A stretch of DNA of 64,000 nucleotides from the NCBI GenBank assembly GCA_029260575.1, contig JAJDDB010000032.1, positions 62,001 to 126,000 on the forward strand, given 5' to 3'. The notes under the pieces were generated by a model that did no database searches, was not told where the DNA came from, and worked only from the letters and a program-made list of their open reading frames with translations. The stretch's first letter is position 1. The number at the start of each line of letters is the position of its first letter. A program made the position numbers and the translations under genes. Of this stretch, positions 26,249-34,029 are shown piece after piece. This stretch comes from Phycisphaerales bacterium (GTDB lineage Bacteria > Planctomycetota > Phycisphaerae > Phycisphaerales > SM1A02).

Positions 26249-26611
26249 TCAGACCATTTCCTTCAGCTTCTTAAGCGGCGTGACTTTGACGACGTTGTGC
26301 GCGGGCTTGGCTTTGAACATCATCTCTTCACCAGTGAAGGGATTGACGCCCTTGCGCGCAGCTCGGCGGGGTTTGTGAATCTTGCGAACTTTCATAAGGC
26401 CGGGCACAGTAAACGTTCCCGGTCCGGTGCGGCCGAGATCTTTCTTGATCATCTTCTCCATCTCGGTGAAGACTTCAGAGACTTCGCGTCGTGTCAGGCC
26501 GGTGGTGTCAGCGATAGCGCCGAAGATCTGAGTCTTGGTGCGCGGCTTGAGTTCGGTCGACCGTGCGGACTTGCGGGTTGTCTTCTTTTTGGTTTTCTTC
26601 CTCGGTGGCAT
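26249..26611 (-). CDS. HU/IHF-family DNA-binding protein
   Basis: A 120-residue protein from the ATG at 26611, preceded by AAAGGA. Upstream in-frame residues are not conserved. It has a basic N-terminal extension of about 25 residues rich in Lys (KKTKKKTTRKS). The HU fold follows with TGLTRREVSEVFTEMEKMIKKDL, FTVPGLMKVRKI and the DNA-binding arm region HKPRRAARKGVNPFTGEEM, and a C-terminal VKVTPLKKLKEMV. HU-like proteins bend and compact the nucleoid. The Lys-rich extension is unusual for canonical HU and more like planctomycete and other long-tailed members. Confidence 0.88.
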   Translation of the reverse strand: MPPRKKTKKKTTRKSARSTELKPRTKTQIFGAIADTTGLTRREVSEVFTEMEKMIKKDLGRTGPGTFTVPGLMKVRKIHKPRRAARKGVNPFTGEEMMFKAKPAHNVVKVTPLKKLKEMV

Positions 26612-26836
26612 TGTTTGAATCCTTTCTGCTTGGCTTGCGGGTCGATCCCCGACCCGTCTGAATCGAACAGTACTGAGGGCCATTGTCGGCCACAAGTGAT
26701 TTCATCCTACAAAAATAGGGCTTTTTTGCACCTTTTCCACACTCGGAATTGTCGCATGATTTGCATGAACTGCAATTGTGCGGTTTTTCGCAGTCCAGTT
26801 GACGTGCTGGTGCTGCGGTGCAATCATCTATTCGCT

Positions 26837-26926
26837 GGACAGGTGGCCGAGCGGCTGAAGGCACCGGTTTGCTAAACCGGCGTAGGGCTATTCGCTCTAC
26901 CGCGGGTTCGAATCCCGCCCTGTCCG
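26837..26926 (+). tRNA. tRNA-Ser (anticodon GCT)
   Basis: A 90-base class II tRNA. The acceptor strands are GGACAGG at 26837 and CCTGTCC ending at 26925 with discriminator G. The anticodon loop reads TTGCTAA in ...GGTTTGCTAAACC..., giving GCT, which decodes AGC/AGU serine. The long variable arm CGTAGGGCTATTCGCTCTACC and the T arm CGGGTTCGAATCC are present. No encoded CCA is seen. Confidence 0.95.
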
Positions 26927-27174
26927 CTTTGCTCGATTCGGTCTTCAGGCCGCCTTTTCGCCGCGCCAGGGCAGTTTTCGTCCGAAAACCAAGGCGAATA
27001 CCCTTCAAAAAGCGAACGAAACGTTGCCAGAGCCATCTTTCTGCGTGACAATGTCACCTGTGCGCCAGCGAGTGCTGTGCGGCGCGGAGCATTGATTTGG
27101 AGGGTGGGCCGTCGATCGCCGGATCAACACTTGATTTTGATCGATACGGCGTTTGTCACCAGAGGGAAAGATAC

Positions 27175-29268
27175 ATGTTGAAGAATCGAGAATTGTCCCG
27201 GCGGGTATCAACTCGGCTGGCTGTATGTGTAATGATCGGGGCTTTGTGCCTTCCAGCCACCATTACGATGGCGGGGCCACCGCCGCAGCATTCCGTCGCC
27301 AGGCAATGGAACGACGCAATGCTGGACGCCATCCGTGGAGACTTTGCCCGGCCGACGGTGCATGCCAGAAATCTGTATCACGTCTCGGTTGCGATGTGGG
27401 ACGCCTGGGCAGCGTATGACCCGGCAGCGCTGCCGCTGATTACAGTCGAAAGTCATACTGCCAAGAACGTTACTGCGGCGCGAAACATGGCGATCAGCTA
27501 TGCAGCGTATCGTCTTCTGCGGCATCGCTTTGCTGCATCTCCCAACGGCGAAGACACGCAGGCAGAATTTGATGCGTTGATGGATTCATTGGGCTACGAC
27601 AAGACCTATACCGACACCGTCGGCAATGATCCCGCTTCCTTTGGAAATCGCATAGCGCAGACGATGATCTTCCACGGCCTGGCGGATGGTTCCAATGAAG
27701 CAAATGGGTATGTGAATCGGTTTTACAATCCATTGAATCCGCCGCTGTTGCCGGAGTTCCCGGGCAACCCGGATCTGTTGTTGCCCAATCGGTGGCAGCC
27801 GTTGGCATTGGAGTACTTCAAGGATCAGGGCGGCAATCCGATTCCGCTCGGCTATCCGGAATTCCTCAACCCGGAGTGGGGCGTTGTGACACCATTTTCG
27901 CTGCAGCCGGGCGATGCAACGTTCTATCAGCGCGACAACTTCACGTATTGGGTGTATCACGATCCCGGTCCGCCGCCGATGCATGACGGCGTTGGTGATG
28001 CGGATTACAAGTGGGGCTTTGAACTCGTTACGATCTGGGGCGCGCATTTGGATGCCAGCGATGGTGTGATGTGGGACATCTCACCAGCGACGCTTGGCAA
28101 CTGCCCATTGCCCGCTGTTGGCAATGATACTGCGCTCTATGAACGATTTGACGGCGGCGATTGGGGAACGGGGTACGCCCAAAATCCCGTCACCGGCCAG
28201 CCGTACACACCGCAGATGGTTCCGCGCGGCGATTATGCCCGAGTGCTGGCTGAATTCTGGGCTGACGGTCCGGATAGTGAAACGCCGCCCGGCCACTGGT
28301 TTACGATTTTGAATTACGTTTCAGACCACCCGATGACGGTCAAACGCCTCGGTGATGAGGGTCCGATCCTCGATGATCTGGAATGGGATGTGAAGTGCTA
28401 CCTCGCTATGGGCGGCACGATGCACGATGTGGCGATCACAGCCTGGGGTGTCAAGGGTTGGTACGACTACATCCGGCCGGTCTCTGCGATTCGCTATCTC
28501 TGTGATCTTGGACAAAGTTCAGATAAAGGACAGCCGTCGTATAACGAAGGTGGCATCAGTCTGGTTCCGGGATACATCGAAGTAGTAACGAAAGCGACAA
28601 CTGCTGTCGGCCAGCGGCACGAACATCTCGCCGGCAGCGAAGGCAAGATCGCGCTGTTTACATGGCGTGGTCATGAATTCATCAACGACCCGATGACTGA
28701 CGAAGCAGGCGTCGGCTGGATTCTGGGCGAGAACTGGTGGCCGTATCAGCGGCCATCATTCGTGACCCCGCCGTTTGCCGGGTATGTTTCTGGTCACAGT
28801 GTCTACAGCCGGGCTGCAGCATTAATCATGGAAATGCTGACCGGTAGTGAATATTTCCCCGGCGGGCTTGGCGAATTCGTTTGCCCGCAGGAAGAGTTTC
28901 TCGTCTTTGAAGATGGCCCGAGCCAGACTATCACGCTGCAATGGGCGCGCTATATGGACGCGTCGGATCAGACGAGCTTGTCACGCATCTGGGGTGGCAT
29001 TCACCCGCCGGCTGATGATATTCCCGGCAGGCGCATGGGCAACATCATCGGGCCCGATGCGTTTGCGTATGCCGAAGCGTTGTACAACAAGACGCTGGGC
29101 GATACGGATGGCAACAGCCGTGTTGACGTGTTTGATCTGCTGGATGTCTTGCGTGGCTACGGCCCTTGCGACACCTGCCCGCCATCGTGCAAAGGTGATG
29201 TCAACGGCGATTGCGTCGTAGACAGTGCGGACATAATGATGATTCTTGAACGCTGGAATGTGAAGTGA
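27175..29268 (+). CDS. Vanadium haloperoxidase/PAP2-family secreted protein with dockerin-like tail
   Basis: A 697-residue protein from the ATG at 27175 (GAGGG upstream). The signal peptide ends around ITMAG. The core follows the vanadium-dependent haloperoxidase plan: PFAGYVSGHSVYSRAA with H541, and SRIWGGIHPPADD with R604 and H610, which match the vanadate/phosphate ligands of the family. The C-terminus (about residues 640-697) has two calcium-binding-like repeats, DTDGNSRVDVFDLLDVL and DVNGDCVVDSADIMMIL, like the dockerin or EF-hand modules of Phycisphaerae. The enzyme could be a halogenase or an acid phosphatase. Followed by a good terminator. Confidence 0.8.
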   Translation: MLKNRELSRRVSTRLAVCVMIGALCLPATITMAGPPPQHSVARQWNDAMLDAIRGDFARPTVHARNLYHVSVAMWDAWAAYDPAALPLITVESHTAKNVTAARNMAISYAAYRLLRHRFAASPNGEDTQAEFDALMDSLGYDKTYTDTVGNDPASFGNRIAQTMIFHGLADGSNEANGYVNRFYNPLNPPLLPEFPGNPDLLLPNRWQPLALEYFKDQGGNPIPLGYPEFLNPEWGVVTPFSLQPGDATFYQRDNFTYWVYHDPGPPPMHDGVGDADYKWGFELVTIWGAHLDASDGVMWDISPATLGNCPLPAVGNDTALYERFDGGDWGTGYAQNPVTGQPYTPQMVPRGDYARVLAEFWADGPDSETPPGHWFTILNYVSDHPMTVKRLGDEGPILDDLEWDVKCYLAMGGTMHDVAITAWGVKGWYDYIRPVSAIRYLCDLGQSSDKGQPSYNEGGISLVPGYIEVVTKATTAVGQRHEHLAGSEGKIALFTWRGHEFINDPMTDEAGVGWILGENWWPYQRPSFVTPPFAGYVSGHSVYSRAAALIMEMLTGSEYFPGGLGEFVCPQEEFLVFEDGPSQTITLQWARYMDASDQTSLSRIWGGIHPPADDIPGRRMGNIIGPDAFAYAEALYNKTLGDTDGNSRVDVFDLLDVLRGYGPCDTCPPSCKGDVNGDCVVDSADIMMILERWNVK

Positions 29269-29293
29269 TTCGAAATTGACGCATGAGTTTCTG

Positions 29294-29321
29294 AACCGCT
29301 CTGCGTTGCAGGGCGGTTTTT
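29294..29321 (+). terminator. Intrinsic terminator after the haloperoxidase-like gene
   Basis: AACCGCTCTGC, loop GTT, GCAGGGCGGTT (one G.T pair) followed by TTTTTC. A classical Rho-independent terminator 25 bases after the stop. Confidence 0.85.
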
Positions 29322-29550
29322 CAATTATCGAGACACGATTCGTGCTATGCACGCGCGTATCACCCACTGCGACGGGTGGTATACCGGTGGCGTACATGCG
29401 CAGCTCTGATGTTCCACAGTTTGCGTTCGATGCTAGTGGCTTCTTGTCGAGTCAGTCACCAGTATGGCGCAAACCTTTTCTCGCGCAGGCGGTACCGTCA
29501 ATCGCGCATAAGACCGCCACGCCGGAATGACGGAATGTCACTACGAGAGA

Positions 29551-30549
29551 TCAGTGCAGCAGGCGCTCATCGAACAGCCACCTGCCGGGATGCTGCAGGT
29601 CCGCAGGCGGCACCAACAGGTCGCGCACAGTTTCGACAAGGGCAGTGATTCCGGTGCCGGTTGTATTGCTGATGTTCAGATCGGCATCGCCGCGCTGAGC
29701 GATGTCGCACTTGCATGCGATACGAAGATCTGAACTTCGCGGCAAAGCGGGCCAATCGTGTTCGTGATCTGTCATCGCAACAAGCAGGTCTGCCTGCTGC
29801 ATGAGATTGCGAGCAAGTTCGATTGCTTCGCGCTCAATGGGATCATCAGTGTCCCGCAACCCCGGTGTGTCGTGCCAGTGTACAACCACCCCCTTGAGAT
29901 CAATCAGCCCAGCCGTGTAGTCACGAGTCGTCCCCGGCTGATTCACAGCAATAGACATCGTCCAGCCCAACAGCGCATTGCTCAACGTGCTCTTGCCGAC
30001 GTTCGCTGGCCCCGTCAGCACTACGAGCGGCGGATCAATCAGCCGATTCAATCGGTGCGAGCGCACGCTGTCTTCTTCAGTCAGCGTTGCCCGATCGGTC
30101 CACCGATTCGGTTGATCCAGCAGTAATTCGATTGCCAGCGGGCTGCGCGATTTGGCAAGTGCTGCCAACATCAGCGCATCAACATCATCATCAGCTTCGG
30201 GATACAGCGCCCTTGCCGGCAAAGTACCTGCCTGTTGAATCTGCGCGCCAACGGCAGCGCATTGCCCCAGCAACCGCTGCATCACACGCATCCCGCCATG
30301 CGGCATCAGATGTATGATCTGCGAGTCGACACGCACGACCAGTCCCTCATCAATATTGCCCGCATCATCGCGAAACGTCGCCAGTCGCATCGCGCTGACA
30401 GAAGGCGGCGGTGCGCCGGTCAACGCCTCGACACACGACTCAAGTTCGCTCGACGTCCCGTTCAATTGCACAATCGCAATCGCGCCGGGTTGGTTCGGCG
30501 TGAGCAGCGCTGCATTCAAGGCGGCGGGCTGTCGTGTCGAATTCGACAT
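29551..30549 (-). CDS. MnmE/TrmE-like GTPase
   Basis: A 332-residue protein that resembles a shortened MnmE (tRNA-modifying GTPase). The N-terminal third has PGAIAIVQLNGTSSEL and MPHGGMRVMQRLLGQCAAVG, echoing the MnmE tetrahydrofolate-binding domain. The G domain shows Walker A GPANVGKSTLSNALLG, PGTTRDYTAG (G2) and DTPGLRD (G3). MnmE's C-terminal CxGK motif is absent; the chain ends with GRWLFDERLLH. It is likely a paralogue of altered role rather than true MnmE. It overlaps nothing but sits three bases from coaX, so the two are probably co-transcribed. Confidence 0.72.
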   Translation of the reverse strand: MSNSTRQPAALNAALLTPNQPGAIAIVQLNGTSSELESCVEALTGAPPPSVSAMRLATFRDDAGNIDEGLVVRVDSQIIHLMPHGGMRVMQRLLGQCAAVGAQIQQAGTLPARALYPEADDDVDALMLAALAKSRSPLAIELLLDQPNRWTDRATLTEEDSVRSHRLNRLIDPPLVVLTGPANVGKSTLSNALLGWTMSIAVNQPGTTRDYTAGLIDLKGVVVHWHDTPGLRDTDDPIEREAIELARNLMQQADLLVAMTDHEHDWPALPRSSDLRIACKCDIAQRGDADLNISNTTGTGITALVETVRDLLVPPADLQHPGRWLFDERLLH

Positions 30550-30552
30550 TAC

Positions 30553-31341
30553 TCAGAGTGATTCGCTGTCCACGTTCATTGCGAATCGCACCGCCACTGC
30601 AATGCCGTTGAGCGTCAGATCGGTGACAACTCGATCGAACAGTTCATCTTCGCTGAACAGCACTACAGCATCGCCACCGGTTGCCACGACCGTCGGATAT
30701 GCCCCGTACTTCTCAGCATATTGTTCACTGAGCCGTTGCACCATCCCCCGGATGCCGTGGAATACGCCGTGCAACATCGCCTGAGCAGTGTTGCGACCAA
30801 TCGCATCATCTTCGGGTGCTGCGAACGTCATCTCCGGCAAGGCTTCGGTGTGTTCGTGCAATGCGTTGAGCTGCATCTGCGCGCCGGGCGCGATTGCGCC
30901 GCCGTGGAATGTGCCTTCGCCGTCGATGAAATCAATCGTCACCGCAGTGCCTGCATCAACAACAATGCATGCCTGCTTGAGTGTGTCATACGCCGCCGCT
31001 GCGTTGAGCAGGCGATCGACGCCGGTAATCGTCTCGGGATCGAGTTGCCTTCCGATCGGGATGGGTATATCGGTGCCGATGTTGTAGATGCTGACGGACA
31101 GTTGATCTTCCAGTGCTGATCGTATCGGCGTCGCCAACGCGTTGTTGTCCGAAGCGATGACGATGCACGCGCCTTCCAGCGCGGAAACTTTCGGCCAGCT
31201 ATTGACGATGTGCTCGACAATTGTCGACTGATTGTCGTTGGCAAATCGCTTGATCGCCGAGAGTTCGCCGTGTTCGAACACGCCGACCTGGGTCCGGCTG
31301 TTTCCGACGTTGATGGCGACGATATTCGGTGCATCTGACAT
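30553..31341 (-). CDS. coaX: Type III pantothenate kinase
   Basis: A 262-residue CoaX-type kinase starting at the ATG at 31341 (MSDAPNIVAINVGNSRTQVG). The N-terminal phosphate loop is AINVGNSRTQVGVFEHG; the PAZ-like segment is PETITGVDRLLNAAAAYDT; and the second ATPase motif is CIVVDAGTAVTIDFIDGEGTF, followed by GGAIAPGAQM. The enzyme phosphorylates pantothenate as the first step of coenzyme A synthesis. The frame runs on upstream for 320 more residues, but that part is antisense to folD and is not coding. It leads directly into the GTPase gene. Confidence 0.9.
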   Translation of the reverse strand: MSDAPNIVAINVGNSRTQVGVFEHGELSAIKRFANDNQSTIVEHIVNSWPKVSALEGACIVIASDNNALATPIRSALEDQLSVSIYNIGTDIPIPIGRQLDPETITGVDRLLNAAAAYDTLKQACIVVDAGTAVTIDFIDGEGTFHGGAIAPGAQMQLNALHEHTEALPEMTFAAPEDDAIGRNTAQAMLHGVFHGIRGMVQRLSEQYAEKYGAYPTVVATGGDAVVLFSEDELFDRVVTDLTLNGIAVAVRFAMNVDSESL

Positions 31342-31443
31342 GGCCGTAGTGTAGGCGCTTCCTCCAGTATTGCGGTGAGTGGAGAACCGGCCGGGAGTCG
31401 AGGATTGCACGCCCCAAGGCGGCGGGGCGACTATGCTCCGGTT

Positions 31444-32319
31444 GTGGTGATAACTCAGCAGGCGAAGATTATTGATGGAAAAGCCCTGGCCCAAGCGGTC
31501 AAAGCGGATGTGAAACGCCGGGCGGCTGCGCTGCGCGATGCCGGCCGGCCGCCGCGGCTCGATGCGCTGCTGGTTGGCGGCGACAGCGGGGCGGTTCTGT
31601 ATGCAAGAAACCAGGCAAGGACCTGCCGCGAATTGAACATCGATCACGAACTGCACCGCCTCCCAGCAGCAGCGAGCTTCCAGGACATCGCCGGGCGCGT
31701 GCTGCTGCTCAACGAAGACGCAAATGTTCAAGCAATCATGATCCACCTGCCGCTGCCTGATGCGGTCGACACCGAGAAAATCCAATCGTTGATTGCGGTG
31801 GAAAAAGACGTCGAAGGCGTCAACCCTGCGAACATCGGCAACATTGTTTACGGCAGACGCAGCCTCGTGCCATGCACAGCCCTTGCTGTCATGCAGGCAA
31901 TCGAATCGACCGGTATCGAATTGCCGGGCGCGCTGTGTGTGTGTGTCGGTGCAAGCAACATCGTTGGCAAACCCGTGGTTGTGCTGTTGATGAGCGTCGA
32001 TGCAACCGTCGTCAGCACGAACATTCACACTACTGCTATCGAAGCACTGACCAGCCAGGCGGATGTCCTGGTATCCGCAGCAGGCGTTCCCGGCCTTGTG
32101 CAAAAGCACTGGGTGAAGCCAGGCGCGGTTGTTATTGATGTGGGTATTCGCCGAGTGCAAGACGCCGGCGGAAAAATGATCACCACAGGCGATGTCGCAT
32201 TTGATGAAGTTGCAGCAGTGGCGGGGCACATCACGCCCGTGCCCGGCGGTATTGGGCCGATGACTGTTTCGATGTTGATGCGAAACGTTGTTGACGCCGC
32301 TGAACACGCTCGTGCGTAA
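31444..32319 (+). CDS. folD: FolD-type methylenetetrahydrofolate dehydrogenase with altered active site
   Basis: A protein of about 291 residues beginning at tandem GTG codons (31444/31447). The NADP domain shows VGASNIVGKP and the end shows ITPVPGGIGPMTV, so the family is clear. The catalytic Lys of the YxxxK motif is replaced: YARNQ with Gln57. The usual QLPLP is HLPLP (His101), and the KDVDG Asp is Glu (KDVEG, Glu124). The Lys is required for cyclohydrolase activity, so this protein may retain only dehydrogenase function or do something else. Divergent from coaX, about 100 bases away. Confidence 0.85.
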   Translation: MVITQQAKIIDGKALAQAVKADVKRRAAALRDAGRPPRLDALLVGGDSGAVLYARNQARTCRELNIDHELHRLPAAASFQDIAGRVLLLNEDANVQAIMIHLPLPDAVDTEKIQSLIAVEKDVEGVNPANIGNIVYGRRSLVPCTALAVMQAIESTGIELPGALCVCVGASNIVGKPVVVLLMSVDATVVSTNIHTTAIEALTSQADVLVSAAGVPGLVQKHWVKPGAVVIDVGIRRVQDAGGKMITTGDVAFDEVAAVAGHITPVPGGIGPMTVSMLMRNVVDAAEHARA

Positions 32320-32862
32320 GCGGGCTGTCTACAGAAATCTTCGACGGCAACCAAAATTGCGAGCGAACTGTAAGTTGTTGCAAATCAGCCGCTTGCGGCT
32401 TGTATAAAGCCCTCCAAAGCCGAGGCGGACTGTTTTTTGGTTGAATTCCGATGTGGCGTTGGTAGTCTGGCAATCGTTCGAGAAGAGAGCCGCGCCGGTA
32501 TTTTTGTGTCGAGCGCGACAGTTTGAAGAGAGAGACTCGTGAAGACCCCTTAACAGATCTTGTGTTGTGGCGATGGGTGTGCGTCGATTGACGCACACCT
32601 TGCGCTCAGCACACCGTAAGCCAACTTCAGGTGGACACCGCACATGTCCTGCCTGACGTTCCTTTTTCCTCCTGCCTACTCTGAGAAGAGAGGCAATGAA
32701 CACACTGCTCAGGATGAGCATCGAATGGGCCCGTTGTCGAGAGAGCGATGGGCCTGTTCGATTTTTGGGCAACGCAATTTTTGTCGAGAGATGCGCGTAC
32801 AACAACCAAGCCCCAGGAAAACTTTCCCGGAGCTTCACGTGCTTGCGTTCAATCTCTGAACC
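32320..32862. other. Long intergenic region with stable hairpins; possible structured RNA
   Basis: No credible protein gene in 540 bases. Hairpins seen by eye: 32577-32598 (GTGTGCGTC, loop GATT, GACGCACAC, perfect 9-bp stem) and a weaker one near 32723-32764 (GAATGGGCCC ... GGGCCTGTTC) followed by TTTTTGG. It is not tmRNA, RNase P RNA or SRP RNA by their conserved cores. A small structured RNA such as 6S-like RNA is possible but not shown. Confidence 0.3.
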
Positions 32863-33831
32863 TCATGCAGTATCACCAAACAACCGATCACGCGCCTCCA
32901 CATACCGCAGCAACGTGTTGCGCGCAACTTCATCAGGTAACTGCGGCCCCGGCGGCGTCTTGTCCCATTGCCCAGCCTGCACCAGCGTCAACAGGTAGTT
33001 GCGCACGTACTGTTTGTCGAAGCTGTCCTGATCGCGCCCCGGCTCATACTCAGCAGCCGGCCAATATCGTGAACTGTCAGGCGTCAGCGCTTCATCAATC
33101 AACATTACTTCGTCAGTGGCATTGCCCGCATCATCCAATGCGTAGCCGAACTCGAACTTTGTATCCGCAAGAATCACACCGCGCTGCCGCGCTCGGTCTG
33201 CGCCGAAGTTGTAGAGCGCAAACGAGACATCACGCAGACGCTGCATGACATCTTTGCCGGCTATGCCGCACGCAGTTTCGAAATTGATGTTCTCATCGTG
33301 CCCCTCTTCAGCCTTGGTTGCCGGAGTGAAAATCGGCTCCGGCAGCTTGTCACATTGCTTCAGCCCGGCCGGCAACTTGATCCCACAGACCGTTTGGCTT
33401 TGCTGGTATTCCTTCCATCCCGAGCCTGCGAGATACCCGCGAACCACGAATTCGACCGGTATCACCTGCGCAGCTCGCCCGATCATGCACCGACCTTCGA
33501 TCAACTCCGCCTCGTCAGCCGTCAATTCAGACAGATCCGTCGGCTCGGTCGAAAGCAGGTGATGTTCAATCATGCCCGCTTTGCGAATCAAATCGAACCA
33601 GCGCACGCTGATATCCGTCAGAAGCCGCCCCTTGCCGGGGATCGGCGTGGGAAGCACAACATCAAATGCGCTGATGCGATCGGTCGCAATGATCAGTACA
33701 CGTCGCGGCTGGCCGTCAGCCGCAGGCAGGAGATAGATGTCGCGAACCTTGCCCTGTCGGCGGTTGGGAAGCGTCAGATTCGTCTCGAGTACCGGTTTCA
33801 TATCCAACTCAGGAAGTGTTGCGGGTATCAT
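32863..33831 (-). CDS. purC: Phosphoribosylaminoimidazole-succinocarboxamide synthase
   Basis: About 322 residues from the ATG at 33831; an inner ATG at 33801 (MKPVLETNLTLP) also fits the family start. It carries RQGKVRDIYLLPAADGQPRR, the SAICAR synthase signature IATDRISAFDVVLPTPIPGKG, EFVVRGYLAGSGWKEYQ, and ADTKFEFGYALDD near the end, all canonical. PurC joins CAIR and aspartate in purine synthesis. The length matches the longer plant/yeast-type PurC (about 300 residues) rather than the 240-residue short form. Confidence 0.93.
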   Translation of the reverse strand: MIPATLPELDMKPVLETNLTLPNRRQGKVRDIYLLPAADGQPRRVLIIATDRISAFDVVLPTPIPGKGRLLTDISVRWFDLIRKAGMIEHHLLSTEPTDLSELTADEAELIEGRCMIGRAAQVIPVEFVVRGYLAGSGWKEYQQSQTVCGIKLPAGLKQCDKLPEPIFTPATKAEEGHDENINFETACGIAGKDVMQRLRDVSFALYNFGADRARQRGVILADTKFEFGYALDDAGNATDEVMLIDEALTPDSSRYWPAAEYEPGRDQDSFDKQYVRNYLLTLVQAGQWDKTPPGPQLPDEVARNTLLRYVEARDRLFGDTA

Positions 33832-34029
33832 GTGGGGCAATTTAGCAACCTTCCACGGTGTTGGGGCGCATACGTCACTACACCCACCTTCAACGGTTGC
33901 GGCGCGACGAAATCACGCAACAATGGGTATCCCGGCGAGGGGCGTTCCAGGTCTTCTCCGGCTCGTGTGTTTCGCTTCACTATCACCCCGCGCTCCTGCC
34001 TGCGCATCTTCCGGACCGGCGCCCTCCAC

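Noticed and set aside
31342-32307. An upstream extension of the coaX frame
   Set aside because: Entirely antisense to folD, and coaX has its canonical N-terminus at 31341.
32329-32838. A 169-codon minus-strand frame in the folD-purC gap
   Set aside because: No motif or ribosome site, and the region has strong hairpins that a coding region would not need.
33298-34029. An upstream extension of the GH10-like frame
   Set aside because: Antisense to purC; the family-like part begins after the ATG at 34030.
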